A DNA stretch of 64,000 bases from Hydractinia symbiolongicarpus (taxonomy: Eukaryota; Cnidaria; Hydrozoa; Anthoathecata; Hydractiniidae): NCBI RefSeq assembly GCF_029227915.1, contig NC_079883.1, positions 22,010,001-22,074,000 on the forward strand, given 5' to 3'. Each line of letters starts with the position of its first letter. Positions within the stretch are counted from its first letter, which is position 1. This document shows, piece by piece, positions 1-15,000 of this stretch. Made by a program: the position numbers and the translations under genes. The notes beneath the pieces were generated by a model. The model saw only the letters and a program-made list of their open reading frames with translations, did no database searches and had not been told where the DNA came from.

Positions 1-3000
1 TTAGTTGACAAAGTATGAGTGATTTGTGACAACTTTTCTCTAATGCAATCTCCCTTGTTTTTGTGATTTATTATCCAACGCGGAAAACACTTTGTTTGTA
101 GAGTTTGCTTCAACAGTAATAACTCAAAATCTACAAAAATTATTAACTTATTAATTTTTTTAACTTCTAATTTTTTTCATAAATATATTTTTGCTATATT
201 TTGTTCCATATTACTTCTATACTCCTTTTATAAACATGTGCTTGCAGTAAACTTCAGTCCTGTTTATAGCGCTTTTGCTTTCCCTCCCCTTTTATTGAAA
301 TATTAAAAAGCGCCCCCTCACGAATGACCTCTCTTCTTTAAAAAGACCCCCTCCTATAAAAAATGGCGCTGTTTATTCCATCAGGCGTTCTTTTTTTCCT
401 TTTTCCCCTGTGTCGTATGACTTTTTCCATGGCTCTTTTTGACATTTTACGTTGCTTGTGGGACAAAACGGATAAAAAATTCCTGAGCCTAACGGAGGAC
501 TATCGGAAAATACAGCGGCGTTAAAGGACAAACTCTTCTGAAAATCTATATTATAACACTCCAGTCCGTCTGTCTGTGAGCCAACTTAAGATTCAGTGGA
601 TCTGTAATCAAAAAAGCCATTATGATCGTACCTTTAAAAAGGGTGATTATACTAAACGGCGCTAATCGTTCTTTTAACAATCCACGAAGGTTCAGATAAA
701 GATATAAACTTTGAATTTTATTAGACAAACTGCTTTTTTAACTATGGTTATTTCATAACTAAAGTTTATTCAAAACACATGCTAAAATTATTATTTCTCT
801 GCCTAGCGGAAAGAAAAGCAAGGTCTCTGCAATATATTTAATTAGCGCCCAACTCTAACCCTTGAAAGATCTTTCTCTCAATTAATCGTTTCTCCACAAA
901 GTTCTGTAAGAATATGGTCGCTCGGGTGCTTGTTTGACTAAATACAGTACTAATCGAAGCCTGCTATTTCTTGTATATCACTTTTGGTTCTGGATAAGGA
1001 GAGCGACAGAAAATTAAAATTGTAGGCACAGTCTTTAAAAAAAATCCGACCTTCCAGTAACAAAGTAATAACAAAAATGACATCATGTTAAAATTTATGA
1101 CAGGTCACTTACAAAATTTTTATACAGATCTTTCCGACAAAGAAAAACATACAAAGTAGCATAATTTTTCCGTCGGTGTAAATAATTGACGCGAAAAAAA
1201 TCTGTTGTCAAACATGGCTATATAACGCTAAGGAGATACAAAACAATTATGTAAATAAATGAAAAAAAATACTGAAGCGAAAACAGAAAAAAAAACAATG
1301 TATTAAATATATCAAATACCCATAAAATGCATCGGCTAAGGTTTATTATTAAAAAACAAAACATAACTATAACCTCATTGGTGGATCAGTTTTTTTGTTA
1401 CGAATGAAAAAGTTGAATTCATTTCCTGTTTCTTTTTTTCGGAAAAAAGCAAAACGCATAATTTTATTAAACAGAAAGGTAGTTTGAAGTGTTGTTTAGC
1501 TATGCTTTTTCCAGGGGAAAAATCCGGGTTTTAGACTTATTGTATTGAGAAACAGTATTATATTGTAGCGCGTAGTAAATGCAAGCAATGGGGAACGCCC
1601 CCCATTAAAAAAAACATATCAAACACGAAGAGATCCACTCTGAACATGGTTGTTCCATTTTATCTTCATTGAAGGAATTTCATTTTAAAGTACGAATTCC
1701 ACGCGTACATTAGACAATTAGCAGTAGTTTTTAAACAAAACTTAATTACCAACCACGTTTTCCGGAGGTTCTTTCCTGTTTGATATTTAGGCCAATAAGT
1801 AAGCGATATAAAGTCATCAGGCAACAAACTTATTGGACAAGGACGCTAAATTACTGCTGAAGGACGAAATCGTTAAGCAACATTTTATGACTCCAGTATT
1901 CATTAATATCAGGATGGGTAGCATAAGAACAAAGCATTTTCTGAAGATTGTTTCCACATCTAAAAATCGTCCACATTCCTGTCTGCGCGTTCCCTTCTTC
2001 GTACTGTCGGAATTTTTACGTCATTGTCGGTAAAAAGTTGCATGCATACAAATTAGGCAACAACACTATAATTGTTAAATGCTAACAAAATCTTTTTTCT
2101 CCTTATGTTCTTTTAGTTTTTTCTACGGCTTTTCATACTAAACAGTACGATTTTCTAACATTACCTGCAACGACAAGCAATATTTTAGATTGGGGAGGCA
2201 ACACAACTCACATAAGTCTGTAAAAAGGATTTTTTTATTTTTCCCTGGAAGAAGTAAATCATAGTCCCGTATTAATATTTGAAACAAATTAAATTGACCA
2301 AGGATTTTGGGGAAGGTAGAGAAATACGAGGAGAATAGTCAATCATCTTTTATTTCGTTTCATCATAGACCGTGGGATTGAATGAACGTGAGAATTGGCT
2401 ATATAATCTATATCAGCTATCGAATTCCCAACAATGGTAAAATACGAAGTAAATTTTTAATTACAGTAATTATTTTTTATTTGGAAATAATTTTATTATT
2501 CCGCCATTATGCTATTCTTCACAAAGAGCGTTGTAATGAAAAAAGTAATGAAATATATACTACAGGGAGGCCGTAATAACGCGTGCAAAACTTTTTTGAA
2601 CACAGAGAATATGGCTATTATCAAAGAGATTTACGAAAAAGGAAAATACCATCTGAGAGTATACATATTAAATATGTCAACAATGGGCGCTATAATAATC
2701 ATAAGCTTTCATCTTTTCCGACCTTGCTTCATTTTTCTTCGTGAGTTAATGAATGAAATTTTCTGGCATTTTTTTTTCTTCGTCATCGCAGTTTAATCTT
2801 TAATTATTTTGAGTTTTAATGCGTTTAAATGGTTTCAGCAAAATTGTAAGAACCTCGAACAACTTCCTCTTTCACAAATAGGTTATGTAAAACCCGCTTA
2901 AACAGTTTGCAAGTTTTTAAAATACTTAACATTCTTAACATTTCAATCGCATTAAGTACTGCCCCTTTTTGATATCGTACTGCGTGTTTTCGCAGTAGAT

Positions 3001-3706
3001 GAAAAGGAGCCTGCCCTGGTACACTATATACGACCTGGCAACCACATACACTGGTAAAAATCGTTGGTTTTAAGAAACTTGGTTATGATTTTGTATAATA
3101 ACCATAATAATAAATAATGTACAATTCGATCATGTTGTTGTTATTTTCAAACAGAACAAATCGCGAGTGGTAATTCATTTGTGAAGAGTGATCCCTGGCT
3201 GGTGGTTTCCCCTGGTTTCCCTCATCAATCCGTCCCTAGGATAATGGCCTTCAGCCTAACGCAGACCTCCTTTAAAAAAGACCAGCATATTGAAGACCAA
3301 CAAGACATACGATTAAAGTTAAGAACGTTTAAAGAATACACAATCAGCGCGAAAATTGCTGTTTGTGCGATTGTCACAAATCGCATATCTTGTACTTTTT
3401 TCTCCTTGCGCTTTCATTATTTTATTGAAAACTCTGTCTCCATTAATAACTCATGTTTTTAATTACCGTGATTAAAAGATTCAATCAGATTAATTTGTCT
3501 CGCTCGTTTAATCTAAGGATGACGTAAAATATCGTGGTGTCATGAAAGATTGTGAAATATGTGTCCAATTTTGATTTGAACTACGATAAACAGATCTGAC
3601 ATGAAATTAAAATCATTGACATAATGATATGATATCCAGCATTTTCGTTTAATGTTAGGTTTATTTTGACCGTTTCAGATTGTCATCTATGCTGTAAGCC
3701 AACCAC

Positions 3707-3733
3707 AACATCCCACTATAGATGTGGGATGTT
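3707..3733. repeat. Small perfect hairpin
   Basis: AACATCCCAC at 3707-3716 is followed by a 7-nt loop and its exact complement at 3724-3733. The stem is 10 bp with no mismatch. No neighbouring gene explains it; it could be a remnant of a foldback element. Confidence 0.55.
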
Positions 3734-4699
3734 ACCAGGCGGAATCACCGCAAGTATAGCATGCTATGGCAAGCCCTTTTCTGCAGGAAAACTTTTAAAA
3801 TGCTTTTATTTTAGTATCTACAGTTGCTCTGTGAAGATGGCGTGAAAAACATTGAATGGAATAGATACCTCCCACTTTTTATCTTGTGAATTAGTTTAAT
3901 ACTACTATGTTGACTACCTGTTGTCACCTGGTTACAATACCCATGTACGTCATATCGTCCTAGCAATTAACTAAAAAATTGATTACATCGACAAAGTCAT
4001 AATTTTCAGCAAAACATAATTAATTAAAAAATGCAATTCCTTGCCTATCATGAACAATCATAAAATCAAGTCAATTTTAAAAAAAACGTAAAGAAAAAAC
4101 AAATTTCGTGAAAGTTTTGCCTTGCAAAAAAAACATGTCTATAAAAATATGAGTGAAAACAGAATAATCTCAAGAGTTTTTTGATCCCACAACACTAGTA
4201 AGCCAAAAATGTTGCTACAGTATCTATAGTATCTAGTTGCTCTGTGGAATCCATGGTCAGACCTACTTTACAACATTCATAGAAGGGACACAGTGGGTAA
4301 AAAGCTTAAGAGCTAAATAAAATAGTAAGGGAAATTTCCTTCAGTCGTATTTAAAAATTCAATTTATGGTCAGTTCAAAATAACACTAAATTCATTCACA
4401 TGGTACCATTATATGAAATGCTTTTGTAACTAAGCCAGTCCTTTAGGAGACAAAGATTCCTTTTCTTGTGAACTGTCACGAAATTAAGTATCGATATATT
4501 AAATCTATTAATAGCACCAAGTTGGTACAACAGGCATTAAAAATCGGATTTTTAATAGAAAGGTTAATTAATGGGGTGGTTGATAAAAAGAGCAATTAAA
4601 CAACATCCTCAATTAGAAAAATCATCCGATCTATATGAATCCTTTTTAATATGATGCCAAAAAAGTGTACAGTGGCTATTTCTACGTAGCTATTACGTT

Positions 4700-4771
4700 T
4701 GCTTGCTTGTTCGTTTGTTTGTTTTCTGTTGTTTGTTTGTTTGTTTGTTTTCTGTTGTTTTTTTGTTTGTT
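4700..4771. repeat. GTTT-rich simple repeat
   Basis: Imperfect array of GTTT units interrupted twice by TTCTGTTG. It is similar in unit to the array at the first WDR25 intron near 50789. Simple-sequence DNA with no coding sign. Confidence 0.8.
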
Positions 4772-7700
4772 TAAAACTATGTTGATGTAATCATGTTTTG
4801 TTGTCATCCAATATAGCTTAGAAACCTTTTGAAGAACGAATCAGAAAAAGTAAAGTGATTCTTCTTTTGTTTCAAAACGGCCAGAGAAACAATGACGCGC
4901 CTTATAAAACAACACTTTTTGTTTGAAAGAAATCTAATGAGATAATTTCTACTGACGCCATGTTAGTATCAGTAGCGTTTCAGCATAACCCGCAAAAACC
5001 TTTTTTATGTGGCTCAATATCTTACCACATTAATATAGCCAAACGAAACTAAAATAAAAAATTTAGTGTTTTTCACCATTCTGATATTTATCTGTTGATT
5101 CAGGTTTTTACAACTCAATGAATTATGGTTAGCAGGGGGGTAAAAAGTCTGCTTCCGACTGACAATACGTTGAACTGAGGAATGGTGAAATGTGATATGA
5201 TGTCATTCGTGGAAATTGCTAAGAAATAATTTTGATTTGATATGCTGACAGCCGCAAAAAAATCACTCTTTATTATTGTGAGTTAAGCAAATATCCTTTG
5301 GCGTCTTTTTACATCAGTACCAGTGAGGGCTCTGCGTGGCATTCTTTGTGAATTTAAACAACTTATCTCTGTGCAAAGAGGACCATCTCTCTACCTTGCC
5401 ACCAGTTCTTAAAAACATTAACGAACGCTGCACATTGACCGAGATTGAACGCAAAAGGAGTAGTAGTAGCCACTCTTACCCAGACACCTCCAGTTTAACC
5501 GCTATAAACACGTTGCTAAGGTTCCTATTTTGATCGTTCTTTGTCCCCTTCCTGTACGCAAAATCTACCCTTTATGTATCCTTAATGAAGAGTTTGACAA
5601 AATTTTAAACAATTATTAGCCAGTAGTATTAGTCCTTATGAAATGCAATCATTTCTTTTTCCTTCCGGCTTTTTTTAGAACTTATAGGAAATAATTTTAG
5701 GTTAAGTATATTGATTTGGAACGGTATATCACTTAAAATATACAAGCTACATTTTAATGCAACGCGACTGCTGGAACATGAAAAACACTTTAAGGCGGAA
5801 ATATTTGTGGTTGGAAAGGGGGTTCCTGCAACAAATTAATTGGCTGCTTTGGTGGTATGATATAAAAACTTTTCCCATGAAACTAAATATAAAATATTCA
5901 GGATATCGTTCGCATAATAACAGGGGAATATTTCAAATACCTAATAATAAGTAAAATCCGATAAAACATTTTTATTCCCCCGCTTGAGGTTTCCAAATAT
6001 TTCTAAAATCCCTTCTAATTAGAATGATTCATGGGATAATATCCTATATAACAGTTTTCAGATACCAAAAATGCTTAAATAAATTAATTAATGTGAAAGT
6101 TAACAACTGACGCCTCCGTTTTCATTTAGTAATATTTTTTGATACCAATTTCAGTGTTCAGTGGCCAAACCACAGCTAATAACAGCTTCTTGACACTTAC
6201 TAGCAAATTAATTTTATCAACGATTAATATAATGTTTTCTAGCCAGCTTGTAATTAAATGATGTAATGACGTATGACCACGATTACAACATTTATGGTTT
6301 ACAAAAGTTTTGTGACGTCATAGTCCTTAGGGTTACACCTCAATGGCTTTCAGCCTAATGAGGAATTTATTTTGTTATTAGATTTGTTTTGCTTTTTTGT
6401 GTGTATCAGCTTATTTACTTCAAGTTCCTAGAAAATACTGAGTTTACTTCCCTTCTAAACTATACCTTCATCTCTACAAACGCTACGTCAGCATTTTCAG
6501 TGTGAATACGTCACACACAAAAGTTGTTCGTAGAAATTTGCATAAAATTACCTTTGCATTTTAAAGATTCTAGCTATAATAATTTCATAGTGTCTATAAT
6601 TTCAAGATTTTTATATCATATTTTTTTTGTTTTTTTTAATCATGTTTTTTTATAAGCATAGAGTTTGTAAGCCTATTTAGGCTAAGACAGGAAAATTTTG
6701 TAAGCATACATATATATTTTTCAACCTTGGCAAACCCTCTGATGTGTTTTTTTCTTGTGTTATGGGCATTTACACACAAATATCTTCTGTCCTTATACAA
6801 ATAACATTTAGCTCTTCACTTCTAGCTATACTGTCTACGACTCGCACCACTACCCTTAGTTTTGTCACTGTTCATTTTTTTTTGTTGCGTATTTTGAGAA
6901 ATATATCAAACGAGCCACCAAATTAAAACTCTTTTAAAATTAAAAACAGAATCATTTTACCAATAGCTATAGGTCATAAGCTTCATGTTTTTTATTCGTC
7001 TAAGCTCACAAGGCAGTGTTTAAATGTTACATTTGTTTTCTTCACATCATAACGTAAGCATATCCTAAATCTGATTGCGATTTTCATATAAACATATTCC
7101 AGCCTGATTTCCAATTTTTACTTGCTTTTAAATATATATATATAGATCGTACCGACAGTAACAATATATATTATGTTCTTATTTGATTCTTATTACGTAT
7201 TTTTTTACTTGAACACAGTTCTTATTGCTCACATAGTCTGACCAGAGGCAAGGTAGAATGGACCTGAATTTCCGGGATTTTGGGGCCAATATAGGAGGAT
7301 AGATAGACAACCACACGAATGTTCAGTTACTTTTTAGAAGAAAATGGTTCCAGGATAAAACAAGAAAAAGTTAACACTATTCTAAAAAAACAAAAATATC
7401 TTGATGCTTAAATTGTGAAAAGAAGTAAAAATTGGAATGCAAACATTTACGCTATTGTTTACATATTGTTACACGCGCAATGTAAAGGAGTTGGTTGTTT
7501 ATAAATAAACCAATGTCCAAGATCACTTCACCTCACACTCGATGACGAATCTCCACATACTGTTATTACCTTGCTTTTTGCCTTACCTAACAATTGAAAC
7601 CAATAATCACAGAAAATATAGAAAATCAATAAAAATTGCAGACATGTAACTTGATGCTGGCTACTATATGAAACCTTATGCATTGTTCTTGCTGTCAAAT

Positions 7701-8950
7701 GTTAGAACATAGCAGGTGAACTAACCATGAATCTTGTTTGAAAAACAATTTAGTTGACACAGATAGAAGTACTATGTTTATAAACAACCAAAGTGGACCA
7801 TTAAGATAGTAGCGGCTTACTCATTTCCGTTTATTAAGCAGTAAAATGTAAGATGCTTGTGGTATTGACAAAAGATTAATAAATAAAACAAAAGTTTTAG
7901 TTATTAATAGATTTTTTTAAGACCAGCACGTAATACAACTTATGTGAAGAGTTTACCATCTTAGTAGAAGGTGTGACGATTGAAGTATTTAGACACGTGT
8001 TTTCTTCTCAATGACGCCAAAATGGATGAAAGTTGAGAAATAATAGAAGGCGATTTAATGGTCTCAATAGGTTAATCCTAAAACTAAGAATTGCGAAAAC
8101 AAGATAGAATGTATTTTTAACATACCTATTTTTTTTTCATATTTATTCCGGTAAAATCTCCCTTGTTGTTCCGAAATTAAACAGCTCGAGCAAGTGCTTA
8201 TAAATATGTTGCTAAATATAGTGTTCCAAACATATTGATGTTTTTGAAGATGCGGTGTTTTCTTCTCCAAGTGTTCGCGTGCTAAATATTTTCAAACGGA
8301 ATTCACCATATGGTATTTTTCCTTACCCCCTGTCCTTTATTTTTCATTCAATTGCAACGAAACGAGGCTAAATTTTCATTGGCTGTTTAGTTTACCTAAT
8401 GGGTTTTATGGCAGCGTGGCAACTTTTTAGCTAAAGAATATAATAAAAATTTTCTATTGTTTCTAAGAGTAAAACCAGCAGTAGTAACACAAAATCTTTC
8501 AAATAACAGGTTGCTTTTAATGTGTTTCCATATGTGCAGCCAGAAACAAAGGGGTAACCTCCTAGCTATGACATTAGGTGTGTATTTAATGTAGCAAGAA
8601 AATTAAAGACTAAAACCTTTTACATATTCCTCCTGTCAAAGTTTATTTGTCCTTGCAGCAGCAGTGACAATGAGTGGTCCATTTATAGGCATGCATTATA
8701 TTCACTTTTAAACCAGCAGCTTTGCATTTGTCAACGTCATTTGTGCTCTTCTAGAGTTACAATGTTTTGATTAATGGAAAGAGTAATTCTCATTGGATGA
8801 TTTTGTAAATCTGTAAATCTAGCCTTAGATAAATCACAAGAAGGGTGGCTACAGAAATGCTACAGAATAGTTTGTCACCAATAGCATCAAAGATAGCCTA
8901 GTCAACATAAATTTTACTGGTTGAAAGGTTGTCACAAGGCTATCAAATAA

Positions 8951-9145
8951 TTGCTCCAGTGAGAGTGCGCTCGCCTTCACTGTAGGCGGCCGTGGGTACA
9001 CTTCCAGATAGAGTCATGTACTATAAAAGTGTGGATTTATTTTTCTGCTTAATATCTTGTAATATTAGTTGGTTGTCTTGTTGAGAGATTGCTGTGCTCT
9101 CACGGCGCTTTCGTAGCTCAAATGGAAGCTCTGAATGCACAAGCC
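8951..9145 (+). mobile_element. tRNA-derived SINE copy (degraded)
   Basis: Shares, in the same order, the blocks of two other copies in this window (51608-51846 minus, 54097-54330 plus): a GAGTCATG...ACTATAAAAGTGT block, a TTGTCTTG...GAGAGATTGCTGTGC block, and a GTAGCTCAAATGGAAGCT end block. Its 5' promoter boxes are decayed compared with the other copies. The family assignment rests on this three-way similarity only. Confidence 0.6.
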
Positions 9146-12058
9146 TAATCATCTTAGGTTCTTGAAACATGAATATGACAGTACTTTATTAGGAGAGATA
9201 AAATTAATAACTACATATTCAACTTTTGGTTACATTACGTGGGGAATACCAGAATCTGGTGTGCGTTTTTTATTTTATAAGAAAAATATAAACGAGAACT
9301 GATGTTTCCCATATTTACTAACATTTTATTACTTTTTTGTTTCCGTTTCCTTCTTCCTTTCCTTTATTCGACATGTATTTCTACTAACTAGCATTCATAA
9401 ATTTACAATAGTTCTAATGCTGAAATGCGTAAATAATAAATGTATGTCTAAACTAAATAAAAAATACCATCAGAAATAATAAAAATGAACATGGAAAAAA
9501 AATACAATTAAACTAACTTTGGAAGCATTTAAATATTAGACAAACGAAAGTCTTGAGCTGTGAAAACGTAAGACATTCAGGTAAATAAACAGATCTAATC
9601 GATCACATCAAAAGGAGTGAGCTGGCTGTATTCTTTCAAACACAACGCAAGACAGTGATAAAATCAAGCGCATTGCGTGCTGGGAATCATATATTGATAA
9701 TATTATGTTTAGCGTGACAAAATATGTGAAAAGGGAAAATTTTTATACTTTTTTACAATACAGCCTTTCCTGATGAAACTTTCAGGTAATTGTGAGAGTT
9801 TTCTTAATATGGTTTTTAACAACTTGTCAGTTTCGAAAGAGCGACAATATTACGCGTCAATTTTTTTTTAAATTAGATTGTTACTGTCTTAATAGGGTAA
9901 AAGTGGAAAACAACTTAATTTCACAGTCTTAATGTCCTCACTTTCACCCCTCTTTTTTTTCGTCTCTGATGACAAGGGCTGACATATTAATATACCAAAT
10001 TACTTTTTTCTGTTTTAATTTATTGTCAGGGAGATGTGAAAAGAAACCATAACTTCTCTTCTAAGTTCGCAAAATTAAAAAGATGTTTAAGTGACAAGAA
10101 TTATTAATTAGCCTTATCTGATACAATTTATGTATTTCCTGTTATTATTATTGTTTTTATTTATATTGTCACTTTTCCTTAAGTACTATTATCCCACCCT
10201 TTGTTTACTGACAAAACAAGGAGCTTTATTTTATCATGTGTAAATTTATGACATCATTGTCATACCGAAACAACAAAAAAAGTATTGTCAATTAATAAGT
10301 TGATGAAGATGACTATATTTATCATAAGGATTAATTTTTTTCATCTCAAATAGGTCTGATTATTATTGTTTTTGTAGAATAATGTTTTGATTGATAGTTT
10401 AAAATCAAGTTCAGTAAACTTTCAACTGAGAAGATTATAACGCCTACATCTCCTATGTGTCAAAATGAAGTCATAGAGAAATTAGGTAATGGAGTATTTT
10501 TGGTCAACATAAAGCATGACAGAGCTTCTTCATAACGCTCTTTCGCTGTTTGTTTTTTTACTTGTTTTTGTTTGTTAAAAGCAGAAGACAAAATCACGTC
10601 ATGCATCGCTTTATATTACACTCTAATTAATTAAGTCCACTGAGAGTGAGTCAATATTTCCGGTGGTTAGAACAGTAATATTATATAGATTTATAGTTGT
10701 TTATAAAATGTATGAATTACACTTGGGATACCTGTATTAACATTAAATGCTTTGAAGTCTACCGCCTAAATAAATTGAAAGAATGTCATCTTTAGAAAAG
10801 AAAAGAAGAAAATTATAACAGCTGACCATTATTTCAAACCCCCTGATGCGGAATTTTCTGTCTACAGCATCGCACATGCCACGTGATATTGTACGCTGGG
10901 CCCAGCAAACTGATATAGGGTTATGGTGCTGTTATATGTGTCAAAATAAACCCCGCAAACCTTAAACATATTTTTTCTGTTTAAATTTAACAAAAGTTAA
11001 GTACTAGTGTGCTCAAGAGGCTCTGTAGAAGATTATATTCGTGATGTTATGACCAATAAGAACGATGTTATAGATTGTTTTCTTCGTTTCACCTACCAAA
11101 TATGTGGGGAAGAGAAGGAAGGGGGGACAATGGTTCCCCTTTCCTTGTACTTTCTATTCCTATTTTTTATTCGCGTTTTAATGTGACGTTTTAGGCCCTA
11201 GGTTTATGAACTCAATCGATGTGAAAGTGTTTCAGTTGTCACCAGAGTATGTGTTATAATTTAGAACAAAAAGAGAAAATTATTTTCTTTGACAGTTAGA
11301 TCAAGAAACAGTATTGTGAGTTGATTATGATGCTAAATTTCGTTGTCATTCTTACAAAATGTCCTTACGAATTAAAAAAAGTCGTTGACTGCACAACACC
11401 GACAATTTCTGTGAGTAGAAAACGGAAAATCGCGAAATGAAAACAAAGTAAATTACGTCTAAGATTTTCTCTTTAATAATATTTAATTTAACAATCTACA
11501 AATATAATCTTTTAAGAGCTCTCTCTTCTTCTCTATATAATGTACGTTAAGAATACAAGCAAAAAAACTACTCTTTAAATAAAAAAGATTTTAGCGACTC
11601 AAGTCCGTGAAATATAAAAATTTACAGCAACTATAAAAACATGGTTATAATATATACTACCTCGTTCCCATGGTTCTTTGTTTATAATTTACTAAAGGCA
11701 TCACAAAAAACCGTTGGGAAGAAGGGTTAATGAACGGCCAGCCGCGAATTTACCCCCAGGGGCAACCGCTTAACAAATTAAAAAAAAATTGGATTTTATA
11801 AAAACCCGTATTTGTTGCGAGATTATCGCGAATAATTTTTGACGTCATTGTTTATGTTTTCTTGTAGGATTACGTAACGTAAACATGATGACTTGTAGCA
11901 GGATTACTTTAAGACATGGCATGATGTGTGAAGACACAGCGTGATGTGTGATTCGCTCACATAAGAAAAGTAACGATAAAAAGCTATACCACATTGTCTT
12001 CGTAATACGATATTAACTGCAAACTTGAGGTGATCTAAGGTGGTTTCAAATAATGATT

Positions 12059-15000
12059 TTACTGAGGCTCAGGCTTGACAGCCACTTCGCTGGCTTTAGA
12101 TTGTTGAACGTCATTTAGGTTGATTTGTTTCGAGCATTTATGTTCTTTGAGTAACTCTTTCAATTCGCTTAGTTGTTTTCTAAGTCCTAAGATTTCTTTT
12201 TCCACTTTTTCATTGTCTTCTTCGATCTGAGAAGTTTCCTGATAAATAAAATAAAAAATAAACAATTATTACAATGTCTAGTTTAAAATTGATAAAACAC
12301 GGTTGACACATAAACACGCCCTTTTGCGTCACAAACAGATTTTAGAATTATGTTCTATCCAGTGGATAGTGAAAAAACTCAAGCGCGGGAAAAAACAACC
12401 AATGAAAAGCGAGATTAAATTATAACGCTCTCTAAAAAATTATAATCCTAGTTTTAGTAAAAAATCATCTTACAAGTGGGCGAAAAAATGGAAAAATATT
12501 TATTTTTGAAACGAACATGGGTATTTTATATGAATCATACAACATGCGTTTGTCTTTCCAAAACATGAAACATTCAAAACATTGTCTGTATTAATGTACT
12601 TTTTTACTTTTGTTTTTTTATATATTTTACAAAACTATGTAGTTTTAGTTTGTAAAATTTTGTTAGATCATAATACTAAAAAGCAGCTTCGTTTTACATG
12701 ACACGGTATAAAGTTTATCATATCAGTTTTTATGCATGTAAATAAACACACACAAATTCATTTCGTAACTACTTGACGATAATAGTGAGATCAACCAGGG
12801 GGTTGCGTAACATAGTTACATAGGATGAAATTTACCTGTTCTAATGCATCGATTCGTTCTCGTCTTCTTGTTCGGCAACGAAGTGCGGCTTGTTTGTTTC
12901 GTTCTCGGCGTAACCGACGTTTCTCGTATTCTTCATTTGTAAGCTACGAAAAAAAAATGGAAAGATTAAATTTTGGTTCATTTCCAAATTGTGTGATTGA
13001 TTAACTATATTAGACCTTATTATAGCATGTTTATGTCAATAAACGGATGATAAATGAACGTCAAACTTCCATGTTTCGGATGTCATTTACATATCCGTTA
13101 ACATGAAAACAACAAAAACCCGAAATTAACAAATTAAAAATCGGGTACACGCTGTTGTCGTATTCAAAATATTTAGGGATAAATTTATTTTTATTAAAAA
13201 TTGATGACGAGGAAAAAGTGCCAGGTGATTTTAATAGAAAGTCGGTAAACATGAGAGGCTTTAATTGATTCGGCTTTTTATGACGTCAGAAGAAGATTAA
13301 AAGCGATTGAAAAATATTTTTTTTCTTTTAAATGAAAAACAACACGGCTGGCCTATTTCTTACAGATAAAAATAACTCTTGATACAAGGGCTATCAGGCA
13401 GGATGAAACATGATCTGACACAAAGACCATAAAAATGGGTAGCAATCGATCTGTGACGTCATAGTAATTTATTTCATTATTTTCAAAAGAGAACATTGAA
13501 AACGCCTGTCATTATATCAAATCGCCTTTAGGGAAAAATATGGAAAAAAATCCTTTTCATATAGTATTTGATAAAATTAGACAAAGCCGAAGTTATCTGT
13601 TTTCAAAGTTAAACGACAATTCAGAAAGTTAACTGGTATCTAAACTACTACTATTAAATATTTAAATAAAACGTAAAAAAAACTTGCCGAATGTGATAAA
13701 AAATGAAGTCTAAAAAAAGAGAAAGTATATTCACCTCTTCATCACGTTTTCTTCTTTTGTTTCCAGTATAGTCGTTATAAAAATATCCATAATCTTGTGT
13801 TTGAGGGAGAGCATGACGAAAATTTTGCCTCATGCCATATCTCATGAAGTCTTCTGGTGGTATTGCTTGCTGCGGAGAGTTGATAGGTGATGCGGAGTAC
13901 GTTGAACTTCCTGGTGAATGCGCGAAAGTATTTGAAGGCGATGCTTGCATGATTGATTGGGCGGCGGGTGAGTACGGGTTGTAGGCCTGACATAAGACAG
14001 GCATGTTCATTGATGGCGACGCTAACATAGATGCTTGAGTCGTTGGCTGAAACAAAAACAAGTTTGTGTTTACTCGATGCGATGTCGTTTTAAAGTGAGT
14101 AACCTGTTCTGAGAAAACATACCGATGTGATATTTTTGCATGCATCAGCAAGTTTTTTGTTTTTCCACTATTTATCTAACCGCCGTAATAAATAATTCAT
14201 CGTTTCTTTGTTAAACAAAGTTTCGCTACGTCAATTGAAAAATTGATTATAACGAAATGAAAAACAAAAACATTCCCACAGAAAGAAAACGTAACGAAGA
14301 ACAACAAAAGAAGAATCTAAAATTTTTCACCTCATCAGGTGAAGTTGGGGTTGATGCCAGACCCCAATGACTTAAACGATTTGATGAGCTATTTTTAACA
14401 GAGGAGAAATCTAAATAGCATCTCCTTCTATCATAGAATGATCGTTGATCCATATTTTCCAGAAATGTTCCCAATCCCATTTTAGCTGTCCATCCAAGCC
14501 GATGTAATGTTTGTTCTGATGTACTTAAAGTGTACCCCGTCAATGATATCAAGAAATTGTGACTGTATATCCGGAGTATTTTTTTGTTACAAAACTATCA
14601 TACGGCTTTCAACTATGACTTCATTCATTATTAATATCCAACACAACCCCCTGGATTATTTTTAATTGATTTTTTAAAAATAATAATAGAGCTATGTCAC
14701 GTGCTATAACTTAATCTTAAAATTTAATATGCAAAGTTTATCATTATTTTGATAAACGTTTTTAGTTAAGTGTGTGCGAGTCTTGGTTGTTCGTTTTAAA
14801 AAAGCTTATCCAAGTAATGCGTGTTTTAAAATATCCAAACCGAAGACTTTTTGGCTAGAATTACACTGTTTATTATTTGAAAGAGCTAAGTAGAAAAAGA
14901 ATTTGGTACAATACTAGCTATGCGAAAAAAGTTTGTTTGAGCTGCAAACATCTGGCTACTGTTTTTTTTTATATAGATAGTTACTCCTAAAGTGTGTCTG

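Larger units (their letters stand above)
1..12058. other. Gene-free AT-rich region
   Basis: About 12 kb in which no open frame resembles a known protein and no exon series with good splice sites could be built. Open frames here are short, AT-driven and without domain motifs. It does hold a GTTT-rich tract near 4700, a 10-bp hairpin near 3707, a SINE copy near 8950, and TGACGTCA octamers at 6313 and 11840. It may include distal regulatory DNA for the Fos-like gene downstream, but nothing shows that directly. Confidence 0.6.

Noticed and set aside
13654-14151. 165-aa frame extending beyond Fos-like exon 2 on both sides
   Set aside because: Only 14046-13735 is supported; the extensions cross clear splice sites and translate to intron-like sequence.
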